36,442 nt of DNA from an uncultured Paracoccaceae bacterium (lineage in GTDB: Bacteria; Pseudomonadota; Alphaproteobacteria; Rhodobacterales; Rhodobacteraceae), in the NCBI GenBank assembly GCA_937983405.1, contig CALJZN010000039.1:1-36442 (forward strand), read 5' to 3'. Below, in pieces: positions 8,579-17,643 of the stretch. A program made the translations under genes and the position numbers. Under the pieces are notes generated by a model. It did not search any database. It was not told the origin of the DNA and worked only from the letters and a program-made list of their open reading frames with translations. Every line of letters starts with the position of its first letter. Within the stretch, counting starts at the first letter, position 1.

Positions 8579-9025
8579 ATGATCCGCTACACGCTGCGCT
8601 GCGACCGCGACCACGAGTTCGAAAGCTGGTTCCAGTCGGCTGCGGCCTACGACAGCCTTGCTGCGGCGGGGCGGCTGTCCTGCGCGGTATGCGGCAGCCC
8701 AAGGGTCGTCAAGTCGCTCATGGCGCCCAGCGTCCACCCCGCGCGGACGGCCGCGACGCCGGTGCCCGAACGGCCGGCAGCGCGCCCGCTGGCCGCCCCG
8801 GCCTCGGAGATCGAGGCGCGGATCGCCGAGCTGCGCCGGCGCATCGAGGCGAACTCCGAATATGTCGGCATGAACTTCGTCGCCGAGGTGCGCCGGATGC
8901 ACGAGGGGCTCGAGCCCGAGCGGTCGGTCTACGGCGAGGCCCGCCTGGACGAGGCCAAGGCGCTGCTCGAGGACGGCATCCCGGTCATGCCCCTGCCGTT
9001 CCGCCCGGCGCGCAAGACGAACTGA
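8579..9025 (+). CDS. DUF1178 family zinc-ribbon-like protein
   Basis: This 148-residue member of the alphaproteobacterial DUF1178 family has no assigned function. The conserved N-terminal core is complete: MIRYTLRC, then DHEFESWFQSA, then a CAVCG pair and the VVKSLMAPSV stretch. Cys8, His12 and the CxxC pair near residues 40-43 could bind zinc. The middle is a charged helix (IEARIAELRRRIEANSEYVG) and the C-terminus ends in a conserved acidic and hydrophobic segment with IPVMPLP. An in-frame ATG at 8567 would add MGAP, but family members start at MIRY. The gene lies three bases upstream of the SDR gene, so they are probably one transcript. Confidence 0.9.
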   Translation: MIRYTLRCDRDHEFESWFQSAAAYDSLAAAGRLSCAVCGSPRVVKSLMAPSVHPARTAATPVPERPAARPLAAPASEIEARIAELRRRIEANSEYVGMNFVAEVRRMHEGLEPERSVYGEARLDEAKALLEDGIPVMPLPFRPARKTN

Positions 9026-9028
9026 GCC

Positions 9029-9691
9029 ATGGCGGCGCTGGTCACCGGCGCAACCCGCGGCATCGGGCGGGCGCTGGCCGAGGCGCTGGCAGCCGCCGGT
9101 CGGCCGGTGATCGGCACCCACCGCGCCCCGCCGCCGGACCTGCCGGGGGTAGCCTGGCAACCGCTCGACGTCACCCGTCCGGCCGCCTTCGCCCGGCTGA
9201 CCGCGGCGTTGCGCGGGCAGGCGCTCGAGCTTGTGGTCTGCAACGCCGGCATCTACCGCGACCGCCGCGACTGGATCGAGCGCGGGTATCCCGCCGAGCT
9301 TTGGGCGGAGACCTTCGCGGTGAACGTCACGGGCGTGTTCCTGACCGTGCAGGCGCTGCTGCCCAACCTTGCCGCCGCCGGCCGGCCGAAGGTGGCGATC
9401 CTCGCCTCGCGCATGGGCTCGACCGCCGGGGCAAGCGGCGGGTCCTACGCCTATCGCGCATCCAAGGCGGCGGCGGTGAACCTCGGGCGCAACCTTGCCG
9501 CAGACCTCGCCCCGCGCGGCATCGCGGTGGGCATCTACCACCCCGGCTGGGTGCGCACCGACATGGGCGGCGCCGCCGCCGACCTTGACGCGGCCACGGC
9601 CGCGGCGGGGCTGATCGCCCGGATCGACGCGCTGGACCTGTCCACCACGGGCTGCTTCGAGGCCTGGGACGGCACCCCGATCCCGGTCTGA
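9029..9691 (+). CDS. Short-chain dehydrogenase/reductase (SDR)
   Basis: This 220-residue NAD(P)-dependent oxidoreductase is of the classical SDR type. The cofactor loop TGATRGIG is at residues 6-13, the CNAGIY motif near 71, the catalytic Ser near 127-134 (ASRMGSTAGASGG) and the YRASK catalytic pair near 142. Its C-terminus is short, giving 220 residues where 245-250 is common, but the similar SniffeR/C-factor type subgroup is this length. It follows the DUF1178 gene after three bases. The substrate cannot be deduced. Confidence 0.92.
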   Translation: MAALVTGATRGIGRALAEALAAAGRPVIGTHRAPPPDLPGVAWQPLDVTRPAAFARLTAALRGQALELVVCNAGIYRDRRDWIERGYPAELWAETFAVNVTGVFLTVQALLPNLAAAGRPKVAILASRMGSTAGASGGSYAYRASKAAAVNLGRNLAADLAPRGIAVGIYHPGWVRTDMGGAAADLDAATAAAGLIARIDALDLSTTGCFEAWDGTPIPV

Positions 9692-10071
9692 GCCGTGGCG
9701 GGGCTGCGCCGGGCCCCGACCGCGGGCCGGGCTGCGAGAAAGCTGTGGATTGTCATGCCGCAGCCACGGAACCTGCACGTTGGGTCGGTACCCTCGGGAC
9801 TGCGTGTGCGATTCGCGATTCGGGCGACGCGCTTGCAGCATGCGGAAGCAGGCGGGCGCGCTGCGTTCCGGCAGGGCCCGGCGTCACCCGGCCCCGCCCG
9901 GGGCACCGCCCGCCGTAGAACAGCCCTTGGGTCGTCCCGCGCGGCCCCGGCGGCATGATCGGCAACCGCCCCCCGGACAGCCGATCACGGCGCCCGGCCC
10001 CTCGACGGGCCGGGTGCCTCCCTTCGGCCCCTGCCGACCTCAGGGGCCAGCCTCAGGGCGCCGTGCCGGGC
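9692..10071. other. Intergenic region between convergent genes
   Basis: This is about 380 bases with no convincing gene on either strand. Open frames here have no family features and no ribosome sites. The clearest element is the hairpin at 9989-10018. The rest is GC-rich sequence of ordinary composition in which I recognise nothing. Confidence 0.5.
9989..10018. terminator. Strong bidirectional hairpin, likely terminator
   Basis: GGCGCCCGGCCC pairs with GGGCCGGGTGCC, twelve pairs including one G-U, around a six-base loop (CTCGAC). It lies between the ends of the SDR gene (plus) and the pyruvate-kinase-like gene (minus), where a shared terminator would be expected. There is no T-tract on either side. 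Confidence 0.5.
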
Positions 10072-11550
10072 TCAGGCCGGCGCGCGCCAGCCGCGCAGCG
10101 GACCAAGCCGCGCGAACTTCTTGTCCTGGTGGCGGTCCATCCGCCCCAGAACATCGGCCAGGAAGCCCACGGCCTCCACCAGATGCGGCCCCTTGTTGAG
10201 CATCACGCAATCCGCACGCTGCGCCATGGCCGCATCGGTCGTCTCGGCCCGCGTCGGCAGCCCCTCGTGCAGCAGATCGTCGAGCACTTGCGTCGCCCAG
10301 ACGACCGGCACCTGGGCCGCCTCGCACAGCCACAGAAGCTCGTCCTGGATCTCCGACAGCCGCTCGAACCCCAGCGACACGGCAAGGTCGCCGCGGGCGA
10401 TCATCACCCCCGTCGGCCCCGCCGCGGCCGCAGCGACGATCAGGGCCGGCAGGTTCCGCACCGCCAGCGCGGTCTCGATCTTCAGCAGGATCGCAGGCCG
10501 CGGCCGGTCGCCCCGCCGCGCGTCGAGTTCGGCCACCAGCGCCGCCACATCCTCGGGCCGCTGGACAAAGGAGAAGCCGAGGATGTCGGCCTCGCGCACG
10601 ACAAGGTCGAGCGCGGCGCGGTCCTCCTCGGTCAGGGCGGGAATGTCGAGGTCGCGCCCCGGAATCGCGACGCCCTTTTCGGGGCGCAGCCGCGCGCCCT
10701 TGTCGCGGGTGCCGGTGACCTCGACCAGGGCCGCGCCGGGCATCGCCTCGACCACCCGCAGCCGCAGCTTGCCGTCGTCGATCCAGACCGCGGCGCCGGG
10801 CGCAAGGCGCGCCAGCAGCTCGGGATGGCTTAGCACCGCGAGCGGACGAACGGTCGAGGCCCCGGCCGCCGCCGCCAGCACGAACCGCTCGCCGCGGAGC
10901 AGCCGCCGCCCCTCGGCCCCCTCGACCGCCGTCAGCCGCACCTTGGGCCCGGCGAGGTCCATCGCCACGGCGATGCGCGTCCCGGCCCGGGCCGCCGCCG
11001 CCCGCGCCTGCAAGGCCAGCGCCTGCCAGACCGCGGGCCGGTCGTGGGCGGTGTTGATCCGCACCGCCGAGACGCCGCGCGCCACCAGCGCGTCGAGCAG
11101 CACCGGATCGGCCGCGGCCGCGGCCGGCAGCGTCGCCATGATGCGGGTGCGGCGCCCGGCCGGGGCCGGGCCGAACAGCGCCGCGGTGCGCGCGGCAATC
11201 CGCGCCCGCCCCTCGGCAAATGCCGCCGGATCCGGGAAGGCAGCGCCGTCCTCGCCCGCGATGCGCGCCAGCGCCGCCGTGACCGCTGCCAGCGTCGCGG
11301 CCACATGCGCCTCGGCCCGCCCGAGCGACGACAGGCCGAGCGCCGCCAGCCCGTCCTGCAGCGGGCGCAGGTCGGCCTCGCGCAGCGCCAGATACTCCGC
11401 GAAGTTCCCCGCCGCGGGCCCAAGCCCCGCCGCCGCCCCGCCCCAGGCCGCCAGCCACCGGTCGGCCCGCGCCGCGACCTCGGTGCGCAGCCGTTCGAGC
11501 GCGGCGCGCAGCGCGCGCGCTTCGGTCGCCGCCCGGTCCCCTCCGCTCAT
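10072..11550 (-). CDS. Pyruvate kinase-like protein with extra N-terminal domain
   Basis: This 492-residue protein has a barrel of the pyruvate kinase family (PEP + ADP to pyruvate + ATP) starting near residue 135 (RRTRIMATLP). Recognisable active-site stretches are RINTAHD (in place of RxNxSHG), MDLAGPKVRL, FSFVQRPEDV, ILLKIET (catalytic Lys), MIARGDLAV (metal and substrate loop) and WATQVLDDLLHEGLPTRAE. The first about 130 residues are a helical extension absent from standard enzymes. The usual regulatory C-terminal domain is missing: the protein ends shortly after the VMLNKGPHLVEAV segment, where normal enzymes have VMLSGETAxG. The ATG at 11550 follows GCGAGG. I infer a divergent subfamily, and kinase activity is likely but unproven. 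Confidence 0.82.
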   Translation of the reverse strand: MSGGDRAATEARALRAALERLRTEVAARADRWLAAWGGAAAGLGPAAGNFAEYLALREADLRPLQDGLAALGLSSLGRAEAHVAATLAAVTAALARIAGEDGAAFPDPAAFAEGRARIAARTAALFGPAPAGRRTRIMATLPAAAAADPVLLDALVARGVSAVRINTAHDRPAVWQALALQARAAAARAGTRIAVAMDLAGPKVRLTAVEGAEGRRLLRGERFVLAAAAGASTVRPLAVLSHPELLARLAPGAAVWIDDGKLRLRVVEAMPGAALVEVTGTRDKGARLRPEKGVAIPGRDLDIPALTEEDRAALDLVVREADILGFSFVQRPEDVAALVAELDARRGDRPRPAILLKIETALAVRNLPALIVAAAAAGPTGVMIARGDLAVSLGFERLSEIQDELLWLCEAAQVPVVWATQVLDDLLHEGLPTRAETTDAAMAQRADCVMLNKGPHLVEAVGFLADVLGRMDRHQDKKFARLGPLRGWRAPA

Positions 11551-11646
11551 CCTCGCGCCCCCTCGTTCGTTCCGCGCGGCCGTCACGCTACGGTTGCAGG
11601 ATGACAGGGGCATGTCGCCCCAGCCCCGGGCCCCGGCAGCGGCACC

Positions 11647-11675
11647 TTGCGCAAGCCGCACCCATTGCGTAACAC
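11647..11675 (+). promoter_or_regulatory. Possible promoter of aspartokinase
   Basis: TTGCGC at 11647-11652 and TAACAC at 11670-11675 are separated by 17 bases, about 60 bases before the aspartokinase ATG. The match to the sigma70 consensus is only moderate. Confidence 0.3.
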
Positions 11676-11735
11676 CCGCGGCGGATGCATGAGCGCGGGC
11701 CGACCGACGCAGGTGACGGAGAGGGGCGCGGGGCG

Positions 11736-12974
11736 ATGCCGCTTCTGGTGATGAAATTCGGCGGCACCTCGGTGGCCGATCTCGCGCGCATCCGCAACGC
11801 CGCCGGAAAGGTCGCCGACGAGGTCGCGCGCGGCTTCGACGTGATCGTGATCGTCTCGGCGATGGCCGGCAAGACCAACGAGCTGGTCAGGTGGGTGAAC
11901 GACATCTCGCCCTTCTACGACGCGCGCGAATACGACGCGGTGGTCTCCTCGGGCGAGAACGTCACCGCCGGGCTCATGGCGCTGACGCTGCAGGAAATGG
12001 ACATCCCGGCGCGGTCCTGGCAGGGCTGGCAGGTGCCGATCGTCACCACCAGCCAGCACGGCGCCGCCCGCTTCGTGGAGATCCCGCGCGAGGCCATCGA
12101 GCGGAAGTTCGCCGAAGGCATGAAGGTGGCGGTCGTGGCCGGATTCCAGGGCGTCAGCGCCGAGGGGCGGATCACCACGCTGGGCCGCGGCGGGTCCGAC
12201 ACCACGGCGGTGGCCTTCGCCGCCGCCTTCGGGGCCGAGCGCTGCGACATCTACACCGATGTCGACGGCGTCTACACCACCGATCCCCGCATCAGCCGCA
12301 AGGCGCGCAAGCTTGACCGCATCGCCTACGAGGAAATGCTCGAGCTCGCCTCGCTGGGCGCCAAGGTGCTGCAGACCCGCTCGGTCGAGCTGGCCATGCG
12401 CTACAAGGTCAAGGTGCGGGTGCTGTCCAGCTTCGAGCCGGTCACCGACACCAGCGGCACCATCGTCTGCGACGAGGAGGACATCGTGGAATCGAAGGCA
12501 GTGGCGGGCATCGCCCATTCGCGCGACGAGGCGAAGATGACGCTCCAGGGCGTGGCCGACCGGCCCGGCATCGCCGCGGCGATCTTCGGGCCGCTGGCCG
12601 AGGCGGGCATCAACGTCGACATGATCGTGCAGAACATCTCGGACGGCGGGCTGACCGACATGACCTTTTCCTGCCCGACCGATCAGGTGCCGCGCGCCGA
12701 GCGCGCGCTGACCGAGGCGCGGGCGCGCGGCGACATCGCCTTTGGGGGCCTCGTCGCCGACACCGAGGTGGCCAAGGTCTCGGTCGTCGGCATCGGGATG
12801 CGCAGCCACACCGGCGTCGCCGCCGCCATGTTCCGCGCGCTGGCGGCCGAGGGCATCAACATCAAGGTCATCACCACCTCCGAGATCAAGATCTCGGTGC
12901 TGATCGACCGCAAGTACATGGAACTCGCGGTGCAGGCGCTGCACGACGCCTTCGCCCTCGACAAGGCGGCCTGA
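11736..12974 (+). CDS. lysC: Aspartate kinase
   Basis: This 412-residue aspartokinase phosphorylates L-aspartate as the first step toward lysine, threonine and methionine. The kinase N-terminus is [19 protein letters not shown]. The [19 protein letters not shown] segment near residue 150 and the [13 protein letters not shown] segment near 175 are standard. Two ACT domains occupy about residues 265-412 and include the second ACT segment ([19 protein letters not shown]) that usually confers feedback control by lysine and threonine. The length is that of the single-function enzyme. The ATG at 11736 gives the canonical N-terminus. ptsP follows in the same direction 180 bases later, an order often seen in alphaproteobacteria. 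Confidence 0.96.
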   Translation: MPLLVMKFGGTSVADLARIRNAAGKVADEVARGFDVIVIVSAMAGKTNELVRWVNDISPFYDAREYDAVVSSGENVTAGLMALTLQEMDIPARSWQGWQVPIVTTSQHGAARFVEIPREAIERKFAEGMKVAVVAGFQGVSAEGRITTLGRGGSDTTAVAFAAAFGAERCDIYTDVDGVYTTDPRISRKARKLDRIAYEEMLELASLGAKVLQTRSVELAMRYKVKVRVLSSFEPVTDTSGTIVCDEEDIVESKAVAGIAHSRDEAKMTLQGVADRPGIAAAIFGPLAEAGINVDMIVQNISDGGLTDMTFSCPTDQVPRAERALTEARARGDIAFGGLVADTEVAKVSVVGIGMRSHTGVAAAMFRALAAEGINIKVITTSEIKISVLIDRKYMELAVQALHDAFALDKAA

Positions 12975-13154
12975 CCCCGCGGCCGGCAGGGCGGCGGCGC
13001 GGCCGTATCCGTCGGCGCCGGGCCGTGCCCCGGAGCGGGGCGCAGGCGGGGGGCGCCCTGCGCCGGCGGCAAGAAGGCCGCCCGCCGGCGTGCCGACATG
13101 CGCCCCGCCGCGCTGCCCGCCCGCGCGCCGCAGGACGCCAACCAGGAAGGACCG

Positions 13155-15398
13155 ATGCCCGAGCGCAGCGAAACCGAAAGCCGCAAGCTGCTGCGCCGGT
13201 TGCGCGACAGCCTCGCCGGCCCGGGCAGGGGGCAGGAGCGGCTTGACCGGATCGTGCGGCTCATTGCCGATTCGATGGGCACCGAGGTGTGCTCGATCTA
13301 CCTCTTCCGCGACCCCCGGACGCTCGAGCTGTGCGCGACCCAGGGGTTGAGGGCCGCCGCGGTCCACCAGACCCGCCTGCGCCTGGGCGAGGGGCTGGTG
13401 GGCCGCGTGGCGCGCACCGGCCGGCCGGTGAACACCGGCAACGCCCCCGCCGAGAAGGGCTTTCGCTACATGCCCGAGACCGGCGAGGAGATCTATTCCT
13501 CGTTCCTCGGCGTGCCGATCCAGCGGCTGGGCGAGCGTCGCGGCGTGCTGGTGGTGCAGTCCAAGGCCGCGCGGCAGTTCACCGACGACGAGGTCTATGC
13601 GCTCGAGGTCGTGGCGATGGTGCTGGCCGAGATGGCCGAGCTTGGCGCCTTCACGGGCGAGGGCGCGGCGCTGGCGCGGCCGCACCAGCAGCCCGTCACC
13701 TTCCGCGGCGCCACCGGGCAGGAGGGGGCGGCCGAGGGCCATGTCTGGCTGCACGAGCCCCGCGTGGTGGTCACCAACCCCGTGGCCGACGACCCTGCCG
13801 CCGAGGTCGCGCGCCTGCGCGCCGCGGTCGAGCGGCTGCGCCTGTCGGTGGACGACATGCTCGCGGCCGCCGGCGGCGCCGACAAGGACCAGCGCGACGT
13901 GCTCGAGGCCTACCGGATGTTCGCCCATTCGCGCGGCTGGATCCGGCGGATGGAGGAGGACATCGCGCTCGGCCTCTCGGCCGAGGCCGCGGTCGAGAAA
14001 GAGCAGGGCGCCGCCCGCGCCCGGCTGGAGCATGTGCCCGACCCCTACCTGCGCGAGCGTCTGCACGACATCGACGATCTCTCGAACCGCCTGCTGCGCC
14101 TGCTCACCGGCCAGGGCAGGGACACTGGCGCGGCGATGCCGCCCGATCCGGTGCTGGTGGCGCGCAACATCGGGCCGGCCGAGCTGCTCGACTACGGTCG
14201 CAATCTGCGCGGGGTCGTGCTCGAGGAGGGCTCGGTCGGCAGCCACGCCGCCATCGTCGCCCGGGCGCTGGCGATCCCGCTTGTCATCCAGGCCGCGCGC
14301 ATCACCACCGAGGCGCTGAACGGCGACCGCATCCTTGTGGACGGCGACAACGGCATCGTCCATCTGCGCCCCGAAGAGGCCGTGGCCGCCGCCTTCCGCG
14401 ACAAGATCGCGATGCAGACCGAGGCGCAGAGGCGCTATGCCAGCCTGCGCGACCTGCCGGCGACCGCGCGCTGCGGCACCACCGTGTCGCTGGTGATGAA
14501 CGCGGGCCTGATGGCCGATCTGCCCTCGTTCGTGGGCTCGGGCGCCGAGGGCGTGGGCCTCTTCCGCACCGAGCTGCAGTTCCTCGTGCGCTCGCGCGTG
14601 CCGCGCCGGTCCGAACTCGCCGCGCTCTATGCCCGGGTGATGGACGCCGCGCGGGGCACGCGCGTGGTGTTCCGCACCCTCGACATCGGGTCGGACAAGG
14701 TCCTGCCCTACATGAAGCCGCAGGACGAACCCAACCCGGCGATGGGCTGGCGGGCGATCCGGGTGGGGCTCGACCGGCCGGGCGTGCTGCGCATGCAGCT
14801 CCAGGCGCTGATCCGCGCCGCCGCGGGCCGGCCGCTGGCGGTGATGTTTCCGTTCGTGGCCGAGCCGGGCGAGTTCCACCGCGCCCGCGCCATGCTGTTG
14901 CGCGAGCTCGACCGCGCGGCCAGCCTCGGCCATGCGCTGCCCGAACGGGTCGAGATCGGGGCGATGCTCGAGACGCCGAGCCTTGCCTTCGCCCCGCGCA
15001 GCTTCTTCGAGGCGGCCGATTTCGTCTCGATCGGCGGCAACGACCTCAAGCAGTTCTTCTTCGCCGCCGACCGCGAGAACGAGCGCGTGCGCCGCCGCTA
15101 CGACACGCTCGACGTCAGCTTCCTGAGCTTCGTGCAGCACATCGTCGCCCGCTGCGCCGAGGCGGGCACGCCGCTGTCCTTCTGCGGCGAGGATGCGGGG
15201 CGGCCGGTCGAGGCGGTCTGCCTCGCCGCGCTGGGGATCCGGATGCTCTCGATGCGCCCGGCCTCGATCGGTCCGGTCAAGCACCTGATCCGGCGTGTCG
15301 ATCTGGGCGAGGCACGGGCCGTGATCGAGGCCGCGCGCACCGCGGGCGAGCCCTCGGTCCGTCCGGCCATCACCGCCTGGCTGGCCCGCCAGCGCTGA
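13155..15398 (+). CDS. ptsP: Phosphoenolpyruvate--protein phosphotransferase PtsP (enzyme I Ntr)
   Basis: This 747-residue enzyme I of the nitrogen-related PTS takes phosphate from PEP and passes it through NPr to EIIA-Ntr, a regulatory cascade rather than a sugar importer. An N-terminal GAF domain (about residues 25-160) may sense glutamine or other ligands. A helical region follows, then the phosphohistidine domain with the active-site His364 in EEGSVGSHAAIVAR. The C-terminal PEP-binding barrel has GLFRTELQFL, FRTLDIGSDK, GAMLETPS, the SIGGNDLKQF loop and the CGEDAG cysteine motif. AGGAAGG before the ATG at 13155 is a very good ribosome site. NPr and EIIA-Ntr are not in the window. Confidence 0.96.
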   Translation: MPERSETESRKLLRRLRDSLAGPGRGQERLDRIVRLIADSMGTEVCSIYLFRDPRTLELCATQGLRAAAVHQTRLRLGEGLVGRVARTGRPVNTGNAPAEKGFRYMPETGEEIYSSFLGVPIQRLGERRGVLVVQSKAARQFTDDEVYALEVVAMVLAEMAELGAFTGEGAALARPHQQPVTFRGATGQEGAAEGHVWLHEPRVVVTNPVADDPAAEVARLRAAVERLRLSVDDMLAAAGGADKDQRDVLEAYRMFAHSRGWIRRMEEDIALGLSAEAAVEKEQGAARARLEHVPDPYLRERLHDIDDLSNRLLRLLTGQGRDTGAAMPPDPVLVARNIGPAELLDYGRNLRGVVLEEGSVGSHAAIVARALAIPLVIQAARITTEALNGDRILVDGDNGIVHLRPEEAVAAAFRDKIAMQTEAQRRYASLRDLPATARCGTTVSLVMNAGLMADLPSFVGSGAEGVGLFRTELQFLVRSRVPRRSELAALYARVMDAARGTRVVFRTLDIGSDKVLPYMKPQDEPNPAMGWRAIRVGLDRPGVLRMQLQALIRAAAGRPLAVMFPFVAEPGEFHRARAMLLRELDRAASLGHALPERVEIGAMLETPSLAFAPRSFFEAADFVSIGGNDLKQFFFAADRENERVRRRYDTLDVSFLSFVQHIVARCAEAGTPLSFCGEDAGRPVEAVCLAALGIRMLSMRPASIGPVKHLIRRVDLGEARAVIEAARTAGEPSVRPAITAWLARQR

Positions 15399-15458
15399 GG
15401 GCCGGCCCGCGCGCAAGGCGGGCTTGCATCGCGCGCACGCATCTGCTGCCCTTGCGCC

Positions 15459-15833
15459 ATGACCGGCGCGCCCGACGACATCCCCGACGACATCCCCGAC
15501 GACGCCGCCCTGCGCGCGCGCTATCTGCCGCGCCTCGAGGCCGAGCTGGCCGCGCTGCGGGCGGCCTCCTCCGCCGCGGCCGACGACCGCCGGCCCGTGA
15601 CGCTCGACCAGCAAAGTGTCGGGCGGCTGTCGCGGATGGACGCGCTCCAGCAGCAGGCCATGGCCGCGGCGCAGGAGGCCCGGCGCCAGGGGCGGATCCG
15701 CGCGCTTCTCGCCGCGCTGGGGCGGATCCGGGCCGGCGAGTTCGGCTGGTGCGACGCCTGCGGCGCCTTCATCGGCACCCGCCGGCTCGACGCCGACCCC
15801 GCTGCAACCCGCTGCGTCGGCTGCGCCCGGTAA
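15459..15833 (+). CDS. TraR/DksA family zinc finger protein
   Basis: This 124-residue small DksA/TraR-type protein has a C-terminal zinc finger with Cys98, Cys101, Cys119 and Cys122 (CDACG, then CVGC). A preceding helical segment (DALQQQAMAAAQEARRQGRIRALLAALGRI) fits the coiled-coil part. Such proteins may enter the RNA polymerase secondary channel. The acidic tip residues of true DksA are not evident, so a role in transcription is only an inference. The N-terminus contains a repeated DDIP motif from a 12-base tandem repeat (15473-15496 and a partial third copy). It stands 60 bases after ptsP on the same strand. Confidence 0.85.
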   Translation: MTGAPDDIPDDIPDDAALRARYLPRLEAELAALRAASSAAADDRRPVTLDQQSVGRLSRMDALQQQAMAAAQEARRQGRIRALLAALGRIRAGEFGWCDACGAFIGTRRLDADPAATRCVGCAR

Positions 15834-15875
15834 CGGACGGCGCCCGCGGCCGCAGCCCGCGGGCGCAGCCCGCGA

Positions 15876-15926
15876 CGCCCCCGGGCCGCGCCGGGGTGGG
15901 CGGGCGGGAGGCGCGGCCCGGGGGCG
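15876..15926. terminator. Perfect 17-bp inverted repeat, likely terminator
   Basis: Bases 15876-15892 are the exact reverse complement of 15910-15926, separated by a 17-base G-rich loop. The stem is entirely G and C. It lies 43 bases after the DksA-like gene and 77 bases before selO on the same strand, so it probably ends the upstream transcript. Confidence 0.55.
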
Positions 15927-16003
15927 TTCCCCGCGCAGCGGGGGGTGGCCGGGCGGCGCGCGAGCCCCTACATCGCCGGTAGCGATGCGAAAGGCCCCCA
16001 CGG

Positions 16004-17443
16004 ATGACGCTGCACTGGCCGCTCGACAACTCCTATGCCCGGCTCCCGCCGCGCTTCTACAGCCGCCTCGCCCCCACCCCGGTCGCCGCCCCGTCCCTGA
16101 TCGCGCTGAACGCCCCCCTCGCCCGCGACCTCGGCCTCGACCCCGCGGCGCTGGCCGCGCCCGAGGGCGTGGCGGTGCTGGCGGGAAACGCCCTGCCCGA
16201 GGGGGCCGAACCGCTGGCCCAGGTCTACGCCGGCCACCAGTTCGGCGGCTGGTCGCCGCGGCTCGGCGACGGCCGCGCGATCCTGCTGGGCGAGGTCGTC
16301 GCCCGCGACGGACGGCGCTTCGACATCCAGCTCAAGGGCGCGGGCCCCACCCCCTACAGCCGGATGGGCGACGGGCGCGCCTGGCTTGGGCCCGTGCTGC
16401 GCGAATACCTCGTCTCCGAGGCGATGCACGCCCTCGGCGTGCCTACCACCCGCGCGCTGGCCGCGGTGGCCACCGGCGAGACGGTGTGGCGCGAGGGGCC
16501 GCGCCCCGGCGCAGTGCTGACGCGGGTCGCAAGCTCGCACATCCGCGTCGGCACCTTCCAGTATTTCGCCGCCGCCGGCGACACCGAGGCGCTCGCGCTC
16601 CTGGCCGAGCACGCCCGCGCCCGCCACTTCCCCGCCGCCGAGGGGCCGCTCGGCCTGCTCGCGGCGGCGGTCGAGGCGCAGGCGCGGCTGGTCGCGCGCT
16701 GGATGGCGCTGGGGTTCGTGCATGGCGTGATGAACACCGACAACGCCCATGTCGGCGGCGAGACCATCGACTACGGGCCCTGCGCCTTCATCGACGCCTA
16801 CCACCCCGACAAGGTGTTCTCCTCGATCGACAGTTACGGCCGCTATGCCTATGCCAAACAGCCGCAGATCGCGCTGTGGAACATGGCGCAGCTCGCCTCG
16901 GCGCTGCTGCCGGTGATGGGCGAGGACCGCGCCGCGGCGATCGCGGCGGCGACCGAGGCCGTCCACCGCTTCGCCCCGGCCTACCGGGCGGCGTGGGAGG
17001 ACGCCTTCCGCGCCAAGCTCGGGCTCGCCACGGCCGAGCCCGGCGACGCGGCGCTGGCGCAGGACCTGCTCGACCGGATGGCCGCCGCGGGGGCGGACTT
17101 CACCCGCACCTTCCGGGGCCTCGCTTCGGGGCGCGCGCGGGAGGAGTTCCGCGACCCGGGCGCCTTCGACGCCTGGGCCGAGGCCTGGGCGGCGCGGCTT
17201 GGGCGCGAGGGGGCGTCGCCCGCCGCGGCCGCGGCCCGGCTGCGGGCGGCCAACCCCGCGCTGATCCCGCGCAACCACCGCATCGAGGCGGCCATCGCCG
17301 CCGCCGTGACGGGCGACCTTGCCCCCTTCCGCCGCCTCGCCGCCGCCCTCGCCCGCCCCTTCGACGACGATCCGTCCTTCGACGACCTGCGCGCCCCCCC
17401 CGCCCCGCACGAGGAGGTGCGGCGCACCTTCTGCGGCACCTGA
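16004..17443 (+). CDS. selO: Protein adenylyltransferase SelO (YdiU family)
   Basis: This 479-residue pseudokinase-fold enzyme transfers AMP from ATP to Ser, Thr or Tyr side chains of target proteins, with roles in oxidative stress reported for other species. Family hallmarks are [18 protein letters not shown] near residue 74, [11 protein letters not shown] near 112, [13 protein letters not shown] near 183, the catalytic region [18 protein letters not shown] near 241, and the [12 protein letters not shown] segment near 425. The short C-terminus ends EVRRTFCGT, with the near-terminal Cys that is a common feature in the family (selenocysteine in animals). This member is slightly shorter than the usual 480-490 residues. 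It is alone on its strand. Confidence 0.96.
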   Translation: MTLHWPLDNSYARLPPRFYSRLAPTPVAAPSLIALNAPLARDLGLDPAALAAPEGVAVLAGNALPEGAEPLAQVYAGHQFGGWSPRLGDGRAILLGEVVARDGRRFDIQLKGAGPTPYSRMGDGRAWLGPVLREYLVSEAMHALGVPTTRALAAVATGETVWREGPRPGAVLTRVASSHIRVGTFQYFAAAGDTEALALLAEHARARHFPAAEGPLGLLAAAVEAQARLVARWMALGFVHGVMNTDNAHVGGETIDYGPCAFIDAYHPDKVFSSIDSYGRYAYAKQPQIALWNMAQLASALLPVMGEDRAAAIAAATEAVHRFAPAYRAAWEDAFRAKLGLATAEPGDAALAQDLLDRMAAAGADFTRTFRGLASGRAREEFRDPGAFDAWAEAWAARLGREGASPAAAAARLRAANPALIPRNHRIEAAIAAAVTGDLAPFRRLAAALARPFDDDPSFDDLRAPPAPHEEVRRTFCGT

Positions 17444-17549
17444 GGCGCGGCGACCCCTGGCGTCGCGGCGCTGCCGTTGCGCGCCCCGCCGCCCCCGCCC
17501 CGCCGCCCCCGCCCGGCCGCACTGCGCCACGCTCCGGCATCGCGAGCCC
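17444..17549. other. Short intergenic stretch before a tandem repeat
   Basis: After the selO stop there is GC-rich sequence with short runs of CCGCCCCCG-like words. I see no gene, no terminator with a T-tract and no promoter. The tandem repeat starts immediately after it. Confidence 0.35.
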
Positions 17550-17643
17550 GCCGCGGCCCCTGCCTTGCCGCGGCCCCGCCTTGCCGCGGCCCCTGCCTTG
17601 CCGCGGCCCCGCCTTGCCGCGGCCCCGCCTTGCCGCGGCCCCT
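17550..17643. repeat. Tandem repeat of 16-17 bp units
   Basis: There are six near-identical units of two lengths, GCCGCGGCCCCTGCCTT (17) and GCCGCGGCCCCGCCTT (16). They are laid out 17, 16, 17, 16, 16 and a 12-base partial. Each contains the palindrome CCGCGG. The last partial unit supplies two of the three bases of the stop codon of the FliM-like gene on the minus strand. It is non-coding and lies between that gene and selO. Confidence 0.9.

Noticed and set aside
11583-16001. A 1,472-codon open frame on the minus strand.
   Set aside because: It is antisense to lysC, ptsP and the DksA-like gene, all of which have strong family motifs.
17550-17643. A repeat array that might look like CRISPR.
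   Set aside because: The units abut without spacers and no cas genes are present.
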